A stretch of 64,000 bases of DNA from Rothia mucilaginosa (GTDB lineage: Bacteria > Actinomycetota > Actinomycetes > Actinomycetales > Micrococcaceae): NCBI RefSeq assembly GCF_001548235.1, contig NZ_AP014938.1:992001-1056000 (forward strand), read 5' to 3'. The translations under genes were made by a program, and so were the position numbers. The notes below the pieces were generated by a model, which had not been told where the DNA came from, searched no databases, and saw nothing but the letters and a program-made list of their open reading frames with translations. This document shows, one piece after another, positions 10,712 to 19,072 of this stretch. Numbering within the stretch: the stretch's first letter is position 1; each line of letters starts with the position of its first letter.

Positions 10712-10837
10712 AATCCTTTAATCGTGCCAGAAAAACCACCCATGCGCCCACCCCACACCCACAACACCCCACCAAAGACAGCTATCTCACCCCAAACCGA
10801 GGCACCAAAACCTCAGCCTATCGGTTAAGGTAGAACC

Positions 10838-11341
10838 ATGAGCATTCCCGTACCCCGCGCCCCCAAAACGCGCTTCACCGCGCCCGCGCGAGCGGTACCC
10901 GCCCCCGAAGAAGTCTCCGCAGGCGGACTCATCATCGACTTCGACCGACCCGAACAGCTACCCGTAGCCATCATCGCCCGCATCAACCGCAACGGACAAC
11001 GCGAATGGTGCCTACCCAAAGGCCATATCGAACACGGCGAAACCACTGTCGAAGCCGCACAACGCGAAATCAGCGAAGAAACCGGAATCACCGGCTACCC
11101 CGTAGCCTCCCTCGGCACCATCGCCTACTGGTTCACCTCCAACGGCACGCGCATCCACAAAACCGTGCACCACTACCTCTTCGCAGCAACCGGCGGCGAA
11201 CTGAGCATCGACAACGACCCCGACCACGAAGCAATCGACGTCGCATGGGTCCCCCTCGAAGAGCTCCCCACCCGCCTCTCATTCGCCAACGAGCAACACA
11301 TTGCCCGTAGCGCGCGCGAATACATCACCACCCAGCTCTAA
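10838..11341 (+). CDS. NUDIX hydrolase
   Basis: 167 aa. It hydrolyses a nucleoside diphosphate linked to another group; the exact substrate is unknown. The Nudix box runs from G62 to about residue 84 (GHIEHGETT...REISEETGI) with the catalytic REISEE helix intact. The preceding REWCLPKG is typical of MutT/Ap4A-type members. A proline-rich N-terminal tail of about 25 residues precedes the fold. AAGG lies 7 nt upstream of the ATG. It opens the NUDIX-murJ-pseudokinase run, conserved next to cca in actinobacteria. Confidence 0.9.
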   Translation: MSIPVPRAPKTRFTAPARAVPAPEEVSAGGLIIDFDRPEQLPVAIIARINRNGQREWCLPKGHIEHGETTVEAAQREISEETGITGYPVASLGTIAYWFTSNGTRIHKTVHHYLFAATGGELSIDNDPDHEAIDVAWVPLEELPTRLSFANEQHIARSAREYITTQL

Positions 11342-11407
11342 ACACCCGTTAAATAGAGCCCCAAAAACTAAAAGAAGCAATCACCCGCCGAAACAGGAGA
11401 GACATAC

Positions 11408-13072
11408 GTGGCACGTAACGACGCCCGCTCAAGCGCAATCATGGCAGCAGGCACCCTCGTCTCGCGCATCCTCGGATTCGTCAAGACCATCCTGCTCACC
11501 GTAGCCATCGGCTCACTCTCAACCGTCGGCGACGTCTTCGAAACCGCCAACACCCTACCCAACCTCATCTACGTCCTCGTAGCAGGTGGCGTCTTCAACG
11601 CAGTCCTCGTACCGCAAATCATCAAGGCGGCCAAAGCACAAGACGGCGGCGCACGATATATCTCCAAACTCGTCACCCTCACCGTCACCGCAATCGGCCT
11701 CATCACCATTATCACTGTCGCCTGCGCCTGGCCCATCATCAGCATCATGGGCTCAGGATGGAGCCCCGAACAACGGCAGCTCGGCTTCATCTTCTCCCTC
11801 TGGTGCCTACCCCAAATCTTCTTCTACGGCCTCTACACCGTCATCGGACAGGTCCTCAACGCCAAAGACGCATTCGGCGCCTACATGTGGTCGCCCGTAC
11901 TCAACAACGTCATCACCATCCTGTCGCTGTTCCTATTCATCTTCCTCTTCGGCGCACAAACCCCCAACCCCAACCCCATCCACACCGTAGCAAGCTGGAC
12001 CAACGCACAAACCCTTGTGCTCGCAGGCTCCTCCACCTTCGGCGTCATCATGCAGGCACTCGTCCTGTTCATCCCCCTACGCAAGCTCGGCCTGCGCCTC
12101 AAGCCCGACTTCGCATGGCGAGGCATCGGCCTGCGCGCAGCCTCCAAGCTCGCCGCCTGGACCCTCGCCTCCGGCATCATCTCCAACCTCGCGTTCCTCT
12201 ACATGACCAAGGTCGCCGCAGGCATCGTCGGTCAGCGCGAACACTACGCCGCCCTCGGCATCCAGATCCCCGGCCTGCAGGCGCTCAACTACGCCTCCAT
12301 GCTGTACATGCTCCCTCACGGCGTCATCGGCATCTCTATCGCCACCGTGCTCTTCAACCGCATGAGCGCCTCCGCTATCGCCGACGACAGCGACAGCGTC
12401 ATCTACGCGCTCTCCCACGGCCTGCGCAACGCAGCCGTAGCCACCGTCTTCTGCATGGTCGCACTCATGGTCCTGGCAGGCCCCATCGCCGTACTCTTCA
12501 GCGGCGGCGACCCCATCGCAGCAACCATCATCGCCAAGCTCATCGTCATCACCGCGCTCGGCACCCCCACCCTCACCATCAACTACCTCTACAGCCGCGT
12601 GCTCTACGCCCGCGAAGACGCACGCACCCCCTTCCGCATCCAGGTGTACTCCGCCATCATCATGGTCATCATGAGCTTCGCAGCGTCCCTGCTCGACGCA
12701 CAGTACACCGTGTACATGCTCGCCTTCATCTACCCGGTGCACAACATCCTGATCCTGTTCATCAGCCACCACATGGTCCGCCGCCGCCTCGGCTACTACG
12801 GCCAGCGCGGCATCGTCAGCACCTACGCCCGCACCACCCTCGCATCCCTCTTCGCGGGCGGCATCGCAGCCATCGCACTCTGGCTGCTCGGCGGCTACCA
12901 GCTCGACGGATTCGCCTGGGCCTCCAAGCTCACCGCAATCATCACCCTCGCCGTATGCGGCACCGTCATGGGCCTGGCATACCTCGCCGGTATACAAATC
13001 TTCCGCGTCAAGGAAGCCAACGCACTACTGGCACCCCTCACCTCCAAACTTGAGCGTTTTGCCCGCCGCTAA
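11408..13072 (+). CDS. murJ: Lipid II flippase MurJ (MviN family)
   Basis: 554 aa, start GTG with AGGAGA 7 nt upstream. It moves lipid-linked peptidoglycan precursor across the membrane. The hydrophobic profile gives about 14 membrane segments. The N-terminal MAAGTLVSRILGFVKTILLTVAIG is the family signature, and GGVFNAVLVPQI follows in the second helix pair. Unlike the Mycobacterium tuberculosis homologue, it ends after the membrane domain; the pseudokinase and extracellular parts are encoded by the next gene. Codon use is strongly GC3-rich. Confidence 0.95.
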   Translation: MARNDARSSAIMAAGTLVSRILGFVKTILLTVAIGSLSTVGDVFETANTLPNLIYVLVAGGVFNAVLVPQIIKAAKAQDGGARYISKLVTLTVTAIGLITIITVACAWPIISIMGSGWSPEQRQLGFIFSLWCLPQIFFYGLYTVIGQVLNAKDAFGAYMWSPVLNNVITILSLFLFIFLFGAQTPNPNPIHTVASWTNAQTLVLAGSSTFGVIMQALVLFIPLRKLGLRLKPDFAWRGIGLRAASKLAAWTLASGIISNLAFLYMTKVAAGIVGQREHYAALGIQIPGLQALNYASMLYMLPHGVIGISIATVLFNRMSASAIADDSDSVIYALSHGLRNAAVATVFCMVALMVLAGPIAVLFSGGDPIAATIIAKLIVITALGTPTLTINYLYSRVLYAREDARTPFRIQVYSAIIMVIMSFAASLLDAQYTVYMLAFIYPVHNILILFISHHMVRRRLGYYGQRGIVSTYARTTLASLFAGGIAAIALWLLGGYQLDGFAWASKLTAIITLAVCGTVMGLAYLAGIQIFRVKEANALLAPLTSKLERFARR

Positions 13073-13268
13073 AGCAGCACACAACGCCCAATCCGGGTAG
13101 CTGCCCACGCACCCACCGCACCCCACACCGGGGCCCGCAGAGGACACAGGCAACCACCCGGACGCCACAAACTATCACTCAACCCCAGCATCCTTCAATG
13201 CCGGGTAGAATCTAATAGTCAGGGCCCGCCACACGGCAGGCACTATGAAACCACCTCGGGAGAACACG

Positions 13269-14459
13269 TTGTCGCAACAGATTCCGGTCGGATCGGTCCT
13301 CGGAGGCCGCTACGAGATCACCGCACACATCATCATTACGGCAGAATCCGACATGGTGCTTGAAGGCACCGACCAGATTCTCAACCGTAAGGTCTCGGTC
13401 GTCGTCGCATCGCCCAGCCGCAGCGCACTGCTGGAAGCAAACTCCCGCGCGCTCGCAACCAACGCACGCGGCAACATCCAAATCCTCGACCTGGGCATCA
13501 CCCCCGAAGGTAGCCGCTACCTCGTCACCTCCCACACCCGCCCCGACACCCTGCTGGACACCCTGCTGGTCGAAAACCACGCACTCTCCAACGCAGAAGA
13601 CGCGCTGGGCACCGAAATCTTCGGCGACTCCGAAAGCGGCAGCTCCCCCAACACCTACGAGAAGGTCTCCACCTCCACCGCCAACCAGGAGAGCATCACC
13701 GCCGCCAAGAACTGGAACGCATCCGACGGCACCGCCGTCACCGCGTACTCCGAACCCACCAGCATCTACGAAGATGACGAAGACGAAGAAGACGGCAGCC
13801 GCGGCACCTGGGCCGTCGCCCTGGCGGCAGTCCTGCTGCTCGTCATCGTCGCAGGCGGTATCCTCACCTCCCTGGGTGCAATCGGCTCCAACCAGGCAGC
13901 CGCACCGCACACCCCCAAGTCTTCTATGTCGGCATCCGAATCGGCTGCGGCAAGCGCTAGCGCATCGGCATCCCCGACCGCTAAGGCATCGAACGCACCG
14001 GCTAAGATCGCGTCCGTGGCTCGCTTCGCGCCCTCGAACCCCACGTTCATGAACGACATGGACACCCTCATCCCGAACCTGACCGACGGTAACGCCAACA
14101 CCGCATGGATCAGCTACGGCTTCGGCACCGCCAACTACGCCGGCACCATCAAGGAATTCGGCCTGGCACTGAAGCTGCAGACCCCCACCGTCGTCTCCAA
14201 GCTGACCATTCAGCAGAACACCGGCACCGGCGGCTCCTTCACCGTCTACACCAACAGCTCTGCATCCCTGGACGGTGCGGTTGAGGTCGGCAAGGGCACC
14301 TTCGAAGGCAAGGATGCAGTCGTCACCCTGGACACCTCCAAGCAGAGCGCGGAAAAGGGCGCCTACGTGATCATCGTGGTCAACGAGCTGCCCCGCCTCT
14401 CCCTGCCGATTGGAACTTGGAATTACGGTCTGCGCATCAACGAAATCAAGGTGGACTAA
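13269..14459 (+). CDS. MurJ-linked membrane pseudokinase remnant with discoidin-like outer domain
   Basis: About 396 aa from the TTG at 13269 (GGGAG 6 nt upstream); an in-frame ATG at 13245 would add 8 residues. Numbering here is from the ATG. Residues 17-110 resemble only a kinase N-lobe: VLGGRYEIT matches the glycine-loop start, and VSVVVA stands where active kinases have VAVK, so the ATP-binding lysine is absent. There is no HRD or DFG, hence no C-lobe. An acidic linker (about 175-183), one membrane helix (188-210), a Ser/Ala linker and a C-terminal domain (about 262-404) with LTDGNANTAWISYGF, typical of discoidin-like sugar-binding folds, follow. In mycobacteria these parts are fused to MurJ and bind the FHA protein FhaA; here they are a separate gene. 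Confidence 0.75.
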   Translation: MSQQIPVGSVLGGRYEITAHIIITAESDMVLEGTDQILNRKVSVVVASPSRSALLEANSRALATNARGNIQILDLGITPEGSRYLVTSHTRPDTLLDTLLVENHALSNAEDALGTEIFGDSESGSSPNTYEKVSTSTANQESITAAKNWNASDGTAVTAYSEPTSIYEDDEDEEDGSRGTWAVALAAVLLLVIVAGGILTSLGAIGSNQAAAPHTPKSSMSASESAAASASASASPTAKASNAPAKIASVARFAPSNPTFMNDMDTLIPNLTDGNANTAWISYGFGTANYAGTIKEFGLALKLQTPTVVSKLTIQQNTGTGGSFTVYTNSSASLDGAVEVGKGTFEGKDAVVTLDTSKQSAEKGAYVIIVVNELPRLSLPIGTWNYGLRINEIKVD

Positions 14460-14515
14460 TCAACCCATAACGCGACATCCACAGGGCACTCGCACCCCAG
14501 ATACACCCTAAATAC

Positions 14516-14562
14516 AAGGGCGGGGCTTCTGAACTCAACAGTTCGGAAGCCCCGCCCTTTTG
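14516..14562 (+). terminator. Strong intrinsic terminator
   Basis: A 19-bp stem (AAGGGCGGGGCTTCTGAAC and its complement) with loop tcaaca is followed by TTTTG. It ends the NUDIX-murJ-pseudokinase unit. Confidence 0.9.
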
Positions 14563-14646
14563 ATGTCCATTTATGACTCTTTATGGCAGGGGCGCTACTC
14601 AAAGATTCACAGTGGGCGGAGTATCTGGATAAGGGTTCCCCAAGAT

Positions 14647-14672
14647 GGAATAATCGAGGATAAAGCCCTGTT
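14647..14672 (+). promoter_or_regulatory. SigR/SigH-type promoter of trxBA
   Basis: GGAAT (14647-14651), exactly 18 nt, then GTT (14670-14672). This matches the GGAAT-N18-GTT consensus of the thiol-oxidative-stress sigma factors SigR (Streptomyces) and SigH (mycobacteria), for which thioredoxin genes are classical targets. It lies 43 nt before the trxB start. Confidence 0.75.
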
Positions 14673-14714
14673 ATATGGGTAGAAAGAAAGACCTACAACG
14701 GAAAGACATATCCG

Positions 14715-15749
14715 ATGACTGAGAATCTGGGAGGCCTCTTCGGAGGCGCCGCCCTGGGCAATCTGAACCTCGCATCCGCACCCGCCACCGAAGCGGCACC
14801 GGCAGCCGAGGTTGAGGCCGACGCAACCGTCCACAACGTCATTATTGTGGGCTCCGGCCCCGCCGGCTACACCGCGGCAATCTACGCGGCACGCGCCGAG
14901 CTGAAGCCCGTCCTCTTCGCCAGCTCCCTGGCACCCGGCGGCGCCCTCATGAACACCACCGAGGTAGAGAACTTCCCCGGCTTCATTCAGGGCATCCAGG
15001 GCCCCGAGCTGATGGAGAACATTGGCCAGCAGGCTGAGCGTTTCGGTGCAGACATCCGCTACCAGGACGTAGAAAAGGTCGAACTCACCGGCGACGTGAA
15101 GAAGGTCTACACCGCAGACGGCGCCGTTCACCTGGCGAAGACTGTCATCATGACCACCGGCTCTCAGGTCCGCAAGCTCAACATCGAGGGCGAAGACCGA
15201 CTCTCCGGTTACGGCGTCTCCTGGTGCGCAACCTGCGACGGCTTCTTCTTCAAAGACAAGGAAATCGCAGTGGTCGGCGGTGGCGACTCCGCACTGGAGG
15301 AGGCGCTGTTCCTGACGACCTTCGCCTCCAAGGTGTACCTGGTGCACCGCCGCGATTCTTTCCGCGCTTCGGAAATCATGCAGACCCGCGTTTTCAACAA
15401 CCCTAAGATTGAGGTTGTCTGGGACTCGGCTGTTACTGCCGTTCACGGCGAGAGCAACCTCGAGTCGATTACCCTGACCAACACCAAGGATGGTTCTGAG
15501 CGTCAGCTGGCTGTTCAGGGCCTGTTCATCGCTATTGGCTCCGACCCTCGCGTGGAGCTGGTACGTGATCAGCTGGAAATTACCGAGAACCACACCATCG
15601 CGGTTCAGGGTCGTTCCTCGAAGACTTCCGTTCCCGGCGTTTTTGCTGCCGGTGACGTCATTGACCCGACCTACCGCCAGGCAATTATTGCCGCCGGTTC
15701 CGGTGCTGTTGCCGCTCTGGACGCGCAGCACTACCTCGAAAACCTCTAA
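14715..15749 (+). CDS. trxB: Thioredoxin reductase
   Basis: 344 aa. It is an FAD enzyme passing electrons from NADPH to thioredoxin. The FAD motif is VIIVGSGPAGYTAA (42-55), the redox pair is C171-A-T-C174, the NADPH motif is VVGGGDSALEEA (187-197) and the FAD tail is GVFAAGDVIDPTYRQ. It has an N-terminal extension of about 38 residues rich in Ala/Glu before the FAD domain, longer than most homologues; the start could be internal, but no better ribosome site is seen. It is followed 54 nt later by trxA and preceded by the SigR-type promoter. Confidence 0.95.
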   Translation: MTENLGGLFGGAALGNLNLASAPATEAAPAAEVEADATVHNVIIVGSGPAGYTAAIYAARAELKPVLFASSLAPGGALMNTTEVENFPGFIQGIQGPELMENIGQQAERFGADIRYQDVEKVELTGDVKKVYTADGAVHLAKTVIMTTGSQVRKLNIEGEDRLSGYGVSWCATCDGFFFKDKEIAVVGGGDSALEEALFLTTFASKVYLVHRRDSFRASEIMQTRVFNNPKIEVVWDSAVTAVHGESNLESITLTNTKDGSERQLAVQGLFIAIGSDPRVELVRDQLEITENHTIAVQGRSSKTSVPGVFAAGDVIDPTYRQAIIAAGSGAVAALDAQHYLENL

Positions 15750-15803
15750 ACTATTCGTATTACTCGCTTGGGGAATCCGCCCCGTGTCAGAAAGGAGCAC
15801 TCC

Positions 15804-16130
15804 GTGAGCAGTGCACAGCAGGCAACTGATGCCACTTTTGACGAACTGGTTCTGAAGAACGACAAGCCCGTTATCGTGGACTTCTGGGCTGAATGGTGCG
15901 GCCCCTGCCGCATGGTTGGCCCCGTGATTGACGAGATCGCTGGTGAGTACGCCGGTCAGGTCGACGTGGTCAAGGTGGATGTTGAGGCAAATGGCGATAT
16001 CGCCATGAAGTACGGCATTACCTCTATTCCCGCCATTTACCTTTTCAAGGGTGGCGAGGTCGTCAAGAAGACCGTAGGCGCTAAGGCGAAGTCCGCTCTG
16101 CTGGCTGAGTTTTCCGAGCACCTGGGCTAA
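15804..16130 (+). CDS. trxA: Thioredoxin
   Basis: 108 aa starting at the GTG at 15804, which has AAAGGAG 7 nt upstream; the open frame begins earlier, but that part is not thioredoxin-like. The active site is W31-C-G-P-C35 in VDFWAEWCGPCRMVGP, and the cis-proline motif is ITSIPAIYLF. It reduces protein disulfides and is itself reduced by the upstream trxB product. It converges on parB, sharing the palindromic terminator at 16149-16194. Confidence 0.96.
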   Translation: MSSAQQATDATFDELVLKNDKPVIVDFWAEWCGPCRMVGPVIDEIAGEYAGQVDVVKVDVEANGDIAMKYGITSIPAIYLFKGGEVVKKTVGAKAKSALLAEFSEHLG

Positions 16131-16148
16131 TCTTTCGAGAAGCTAAAG

Positions 16149-16194
16149 AAAAACCCTCGGTGATGTTTCACGTGAAACATCACCGAGGGTTTTT
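16149..16194. terminator. 46-bp perfect palindrome: parS inside a bidirectional terminator
   Basis: All bases from 16149 to 16194 are symmetric: AAAAACCCTCGGTGA, parS, TCACCGAGGGTTTTT. As RNA it is a 15-bp GC-rich outer stem with a U-run on both strands. It sits exactly between convergent trxA and parB, serving both. Confidence 0.85.
16164..16179. promoter_or_regulatory. parS: parS site 2
   Basis: Exact TGTTTCACGTGAAACA at the centre of the trxA/parB terminator palindrome. Confidence 0.95.
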
Positions 16195-16241
16195 GTATAT
16201 ACAACTGATTTCAGTTGCTAAATATTATTTTATGCGAAAAT

Positions 16242-17540
16242 TTAGCCCGAGAAATCAGAATCCAAAACGCGGATAATACGGTTCAGATCCTCAACATTCG
16301 CAAACTCGATGGTCATCTTACCCTTGCGGGCACCCAGCGAAATCTTCACCGAAGTATCGAGCTTGTCAGCAAAAGCCTCCGCAATATAGTCCAGACGCTC
16401 ACGGTGCTTCTGAGGCTGAGGAGCCTTACGCTCCTTCACCTCCGCAGCGCCGGATGCATGGTTCACCAGCTCCTCAGTCGCACGAACCGACAGCCCCTCG
16501 TTCACAATCTTCTGCGCGAGAGTCTCAATCTGAGCCTGGTCAGTCAGAGCCAGCAGGGCACGAGCGTGACCGGCAGAGAGAATACCCGCCGCAACGCGAC
16601 GCTGCACTAGAGCCGGCAGCTTCAGCAGGCGAATCGTATTCGAAATCTGGGAGCGAGAACGACCGATGCGCTTAGCCAGCTGCTCTTGAGTAGTGTCAAA
16701 CTCATCCATGAGCTGCTGGTATGCTGCTGCCTCTTCAATGGGGTTCAGCTGGCTGCGGTGCAGGTTCTCCAGCAGGGCGTCACGGAGCAGATCGCCGTCT
16801 TCAGTCTCGCGAACAATCGCAGGGATGGTGCTCAGGCCAGCCGCCTGGGTTGCACGCCAGCGACGCTCACCCATGACCAGCTCATACTTTTCTGCACCGT
16901 TTTCGCGCGAGGGACGCACGACAATCGGCTGCAGAACGCCAATCTCACGTACCGAGTGGATGAGCTCTTCCATGTCCTGCTCATCAAAGTCGGTTCGGGG
17001 CTGCTTACGGTTCGGGTGGATATCGCGAACGTTCAGCTCAGCAAACTGGGCGCCGGGAACCGGAACCAGACCGCTCTGCTCTTCGGAAGCGGACTGCGGG
17101 GTGGAGACGTCTTCACCAAAGAAGAAGTCCACCGGGCGGCGAGTCAGGGTGGTATTACGCAGTGCCGCACCCATGTCCACGCGGGGTTTCTTCTTCGATG
17201 TTTCACGTGAAACATCCTGCGAGGAGGCGGGAGTTTCGACCTTCTGCTCTACCTTCCGGGCTTCAGCAGGCTTTTCCTGAGCGGGCGCAGCTTCGGCAGG
17301 CTTATCTTCGGCAGACTCAGCTTTAGCGCTCTTGCGCTGCTTCTCCGGCTTAGCCTCGTGAGCCATTTCGAAGAGGCCGTCAGTCATCGGCTCTTCAATC
17401 GGAGCAGATACCTTCTTGGGTGCAGTCTTTACTGCAGTAGTCTTTTCGGATGCCTTCGCCTCAGCATTACCAGAATTCTTCGTACTCTGAGGGATCAGTG
17501 CCCCCAGGCCACGACCCAAGCCGCGTCGCTTTTCAGCCAT
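16242..17540 (-). CDS. parB: Chromosome-partitioning protein ParB
   Basis: 432 aa. It loads at parS, spreads as a CTP-dependent clamp and works with ParA and SMC to segregate origins. A long Ala/Lys/Glu-rich tail (about 1-165) precedes the CTPase domain, which begins FAELNVRDIHPNRKQPR and holds the GERRWRA motif. The helix-turn-helix part is TQEQLAKRIGRSRSQIS, then ILSAGHARALL. The C-terminal dimer domain ends in NRIIRVLDSDFSG. AAGGAG lies 6 nt before the ATG. A perfect parS lies within its own coding sequence at 17199-17214, in the tail region. A terminator separates it from parA, so it probably has its own promoter. Confidence 0.97.
   Translation of the reverse strand: MAEKRRGLGRGLGALIPQSTKNSGNAEAKASEKTTAVKTAPKKVSAPIEEPMTDGLFEMAHEAKPEKQRKSAKAESAEDKPAEAAPAQEKPAEARKVEQKVETPASSQDVSRETSKKKPRVDMGAALRNTTLTRRPVDFFFGEDVSTPQSASEEQSGLVPVPGAQFAELNVRDIHPNRKQPRTDFDEQDMEELIHSVREIGVLQPIVVRPSRENGAEKYELVMGERRWRATQAAGLSTIPAIVRETEDGDLLRDALLENLHRSQLNPIEEAAAYQQLMDEFDTTQEQLAKRIGRSRSQISNTIRLLKLPALVQRRVAAGILSAGHARALLALTDQAQIETLAQKIVNEGLSVRATEELVNHASGAAEVKERKAPQPQKHRERLDYIAEAFADKLDTSVKISLGARKGKMTIEFANVEDLNRIIRVLDSDFSG
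17199..17214. promoter_or_regulatory. parS: parS site 3, inside parB
   Basis: Exact consensus, extended to a 20-bp palindrome (17197-17216). In the parB frame it encodes the Val-Ser-Arg-Glu-Thr segment of the N-terminal linker. Confidence 0.95.
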
Positions 17541-17714
17541 CGTTACTCCTTAGGGCTCCCGGACGAGCCCGCTCATTTTTCTTCTTCATCTAGTGTAAAC
17601 GAAATAAGCACTCGAAAGCAGGAGTGAAAACTGCACGGCGCATCATCCGAATTATTCCCGATAATTAATTCACTCAGGATGTTTTTTCGAGCTTCATCCA
17701 GAAAATACTACATA

Positions 17715-17762
17715 AAATGAGCCCTTTTGAATCATCAAGAGACAATTCAAAAGGGCTCATTT
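17715..17762 (-). terminator. Intrinsic terminator after parA
   Basis: A 18-bp stem (AAATGAGCCCTTTTGAAT and its complement) with a 12-nt loop is followed on the minus strand by TTATG. It lies 14 nt past the parA stop and 175 nt before the parB start. Confidence 0.85.
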
Positions 17763-17775
17763 CAAAAGATTTAGA

Positions 17776-18618
17776 TTATGCGGATCGGCGCGAGAGTTCC
17801 TGCGCCGCCTCACGGTAGGCGCGAGCGCCGGTCGACGAAGAATCGTAGGTGATGACGGTCTGCTGATAGCTGGGGGCCTCAGAGATACGAACCGAGCGAG
17901 GAATCTTCACGCTCAGAGTCTCCTCCGGGAAGTGCTCGCGCACCTCCTCTGCCACCTGGAACGCCAGGTTGGTGCGGGCATCGTACATGGTCAGCAGAAT
18001 CGTGCTGATGCGCAGCTTAGAGTTCAGATGCTTCTGAATCATCTGAATATTCTTCAGCAGCTGACTCAGGCCTTCCAGAGCGTAGTACTCGCACTGGATC
18101 GGAATCAGAATCTCTTCTGCCGCGACGAAGGCATTGACGGTCAGCAAGCCGAGGCTCGGTGGGCAGTCGATGAAGACATAGTCTAGGCGTTCCATGCCCT
18201 GCTTCTCGCGCCATTCGGTGTAGTCCATCAGGGCGTTCTTGAGGCGAGTCTCGCGCGCCACCAGGGAGACCAGCTCGATCTCCGCGCCCGCGAGGTCGAT
18301 ATTGGCAGGGGCACAGAACAGGCCGGGCATATCGGGACATTCCTGAACAATTTCAGAAAGCGGCTTATCCTCAATCAGGACGTTGTAGACGCTGGGAACA
18401 TCCACGCCGTGCTCAATGCCCAGTGCGGTCGAGGCGTTACCCTGCGGGTCGTTATCGATCACCAAGACGTTGAGCCCAGCCTCCGCGAGCGCAGCTGCGA
18501 GGTTCACGGCGGTACTGGTTTTACCCACGCCACCCTTCTGGTTCGACACGGTGAAGACACGCGTATGCACAGGCTTGGGGAGCAAATCTGCAACAGATTT
18601 CTGAGCTTGAGGAGTCAT
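17776..18618 (-). CDS. parA: Chromosome-partitioning ATPase ParA
   Basis: 280 aa. It is a deviant Walker ATPase that binds the nucleoid and pulls ParB-parS complexes. The deviant Walker A is KGGVGKTST (28-36), Walker A' is VLVIDNDPQGNAST, and Walker B is VFIDCPPSLGLLTVNA. The C-terminal basic segment IPRSVRISEAPSYQQ is typical of chromosomal ParA/Soj. Upstream, two parS sites sit in its promoter region (18754 and 18797), which could allow ParB to influence parA expression. Confidence 0.97.
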   Translation of the reverse strand: MTPQAQKSVADLLPKPVHTRVFTVSNQKGGVGKTSTAVNLAAALAEAGLNVLVIDNDPQGNASTALGIEHGVDVPSVYNVLIEDKPLSEIVQECPDMPGLFCAPANIDLAGAEIELVSLVARETRLKNALMDYTEWREKQGMERLDYVFIDCPPSLGLLTVNAFVAAEEILIPIQCEYYALEGLSQLLKNIQMIQKHLNSKLRISTILLTMYDARTNLAFQVAEEVREHFPEETLSVKIPRSVRISEAPSYQQTVITYDSSSTGARAYREAAQELSRRSA

Positions 18619-18753
18619 CGGGTGCCTTCCATATTCCGGGTGGTGTGTCTACGGTGATGCGTCTTCTGGTGCCTCGCGCGTGGCAATACTCGGCGGTATT
18701 TATGTGCGAGGAGGATTCAGCCTCCACTCCCCCACTGTTCACTCATCTCAGCA

Positions 18754-18769
18754 TGTTTCACGTGAAACA
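18754..18769. promoter_or_regulatory. parS: parS site 4, parA upstream region
   Basis: Exact consensus, 135 nt upstream of the parA start. It is 43 bp (centre to centre) from site 5, about four helical turns. Confidence 0.95.
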
Positions 18770-18796
18770 TACTCCGTGAGGTGATGAAGCCTGCAG

Positions 18797-18812
18797 TGTT
18801 TCACGTGAAACA
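18797..18812. promoter_or_regulatory. parS: parS site 5, parA upstream region
   Basis: Exact consensus, paired with site 4. Both lie in the 450-nt gap between parA and rsmG. Confidence 0.95.
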
Positions 18813-19001
18813 TTGGTGCTGCCCAAATGGTTTGTGGAGGACTCGGGGTCCCTTAGTGAACCATCAGGCTTTGATGTAGAAGAGTCTAAGGTTTCAATCC
18901 TTCCTTAAGGGTACCCGGCATCAGGTCAATACTCCACGCGAGAGGTCATTCTATGTACTCTACGGATGCAATTGCTACGCACACCCGAACCGGCGCACAA
19001 A

Positions 19002-19058
19002 AATGGGCGGTACCACCTAAGCTACGCATATTCACTAGCTCAGGCGGTACCGCCCATT
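19002..19058 (-). terminator. Terminator after rsmG
   Basis: Arms AATGGGCGGTACC (19002-19014) and GGTACCGCCCATT (19046-19058) pair perfectly, and the inner part can pair further. On the minus strand it is followed by TTTTGTGCG. It ends the rpmH-to-rsmG gene run. Confidence 0.8.
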
Positions 19059-19072
19059 CAGGACGAAAACCT

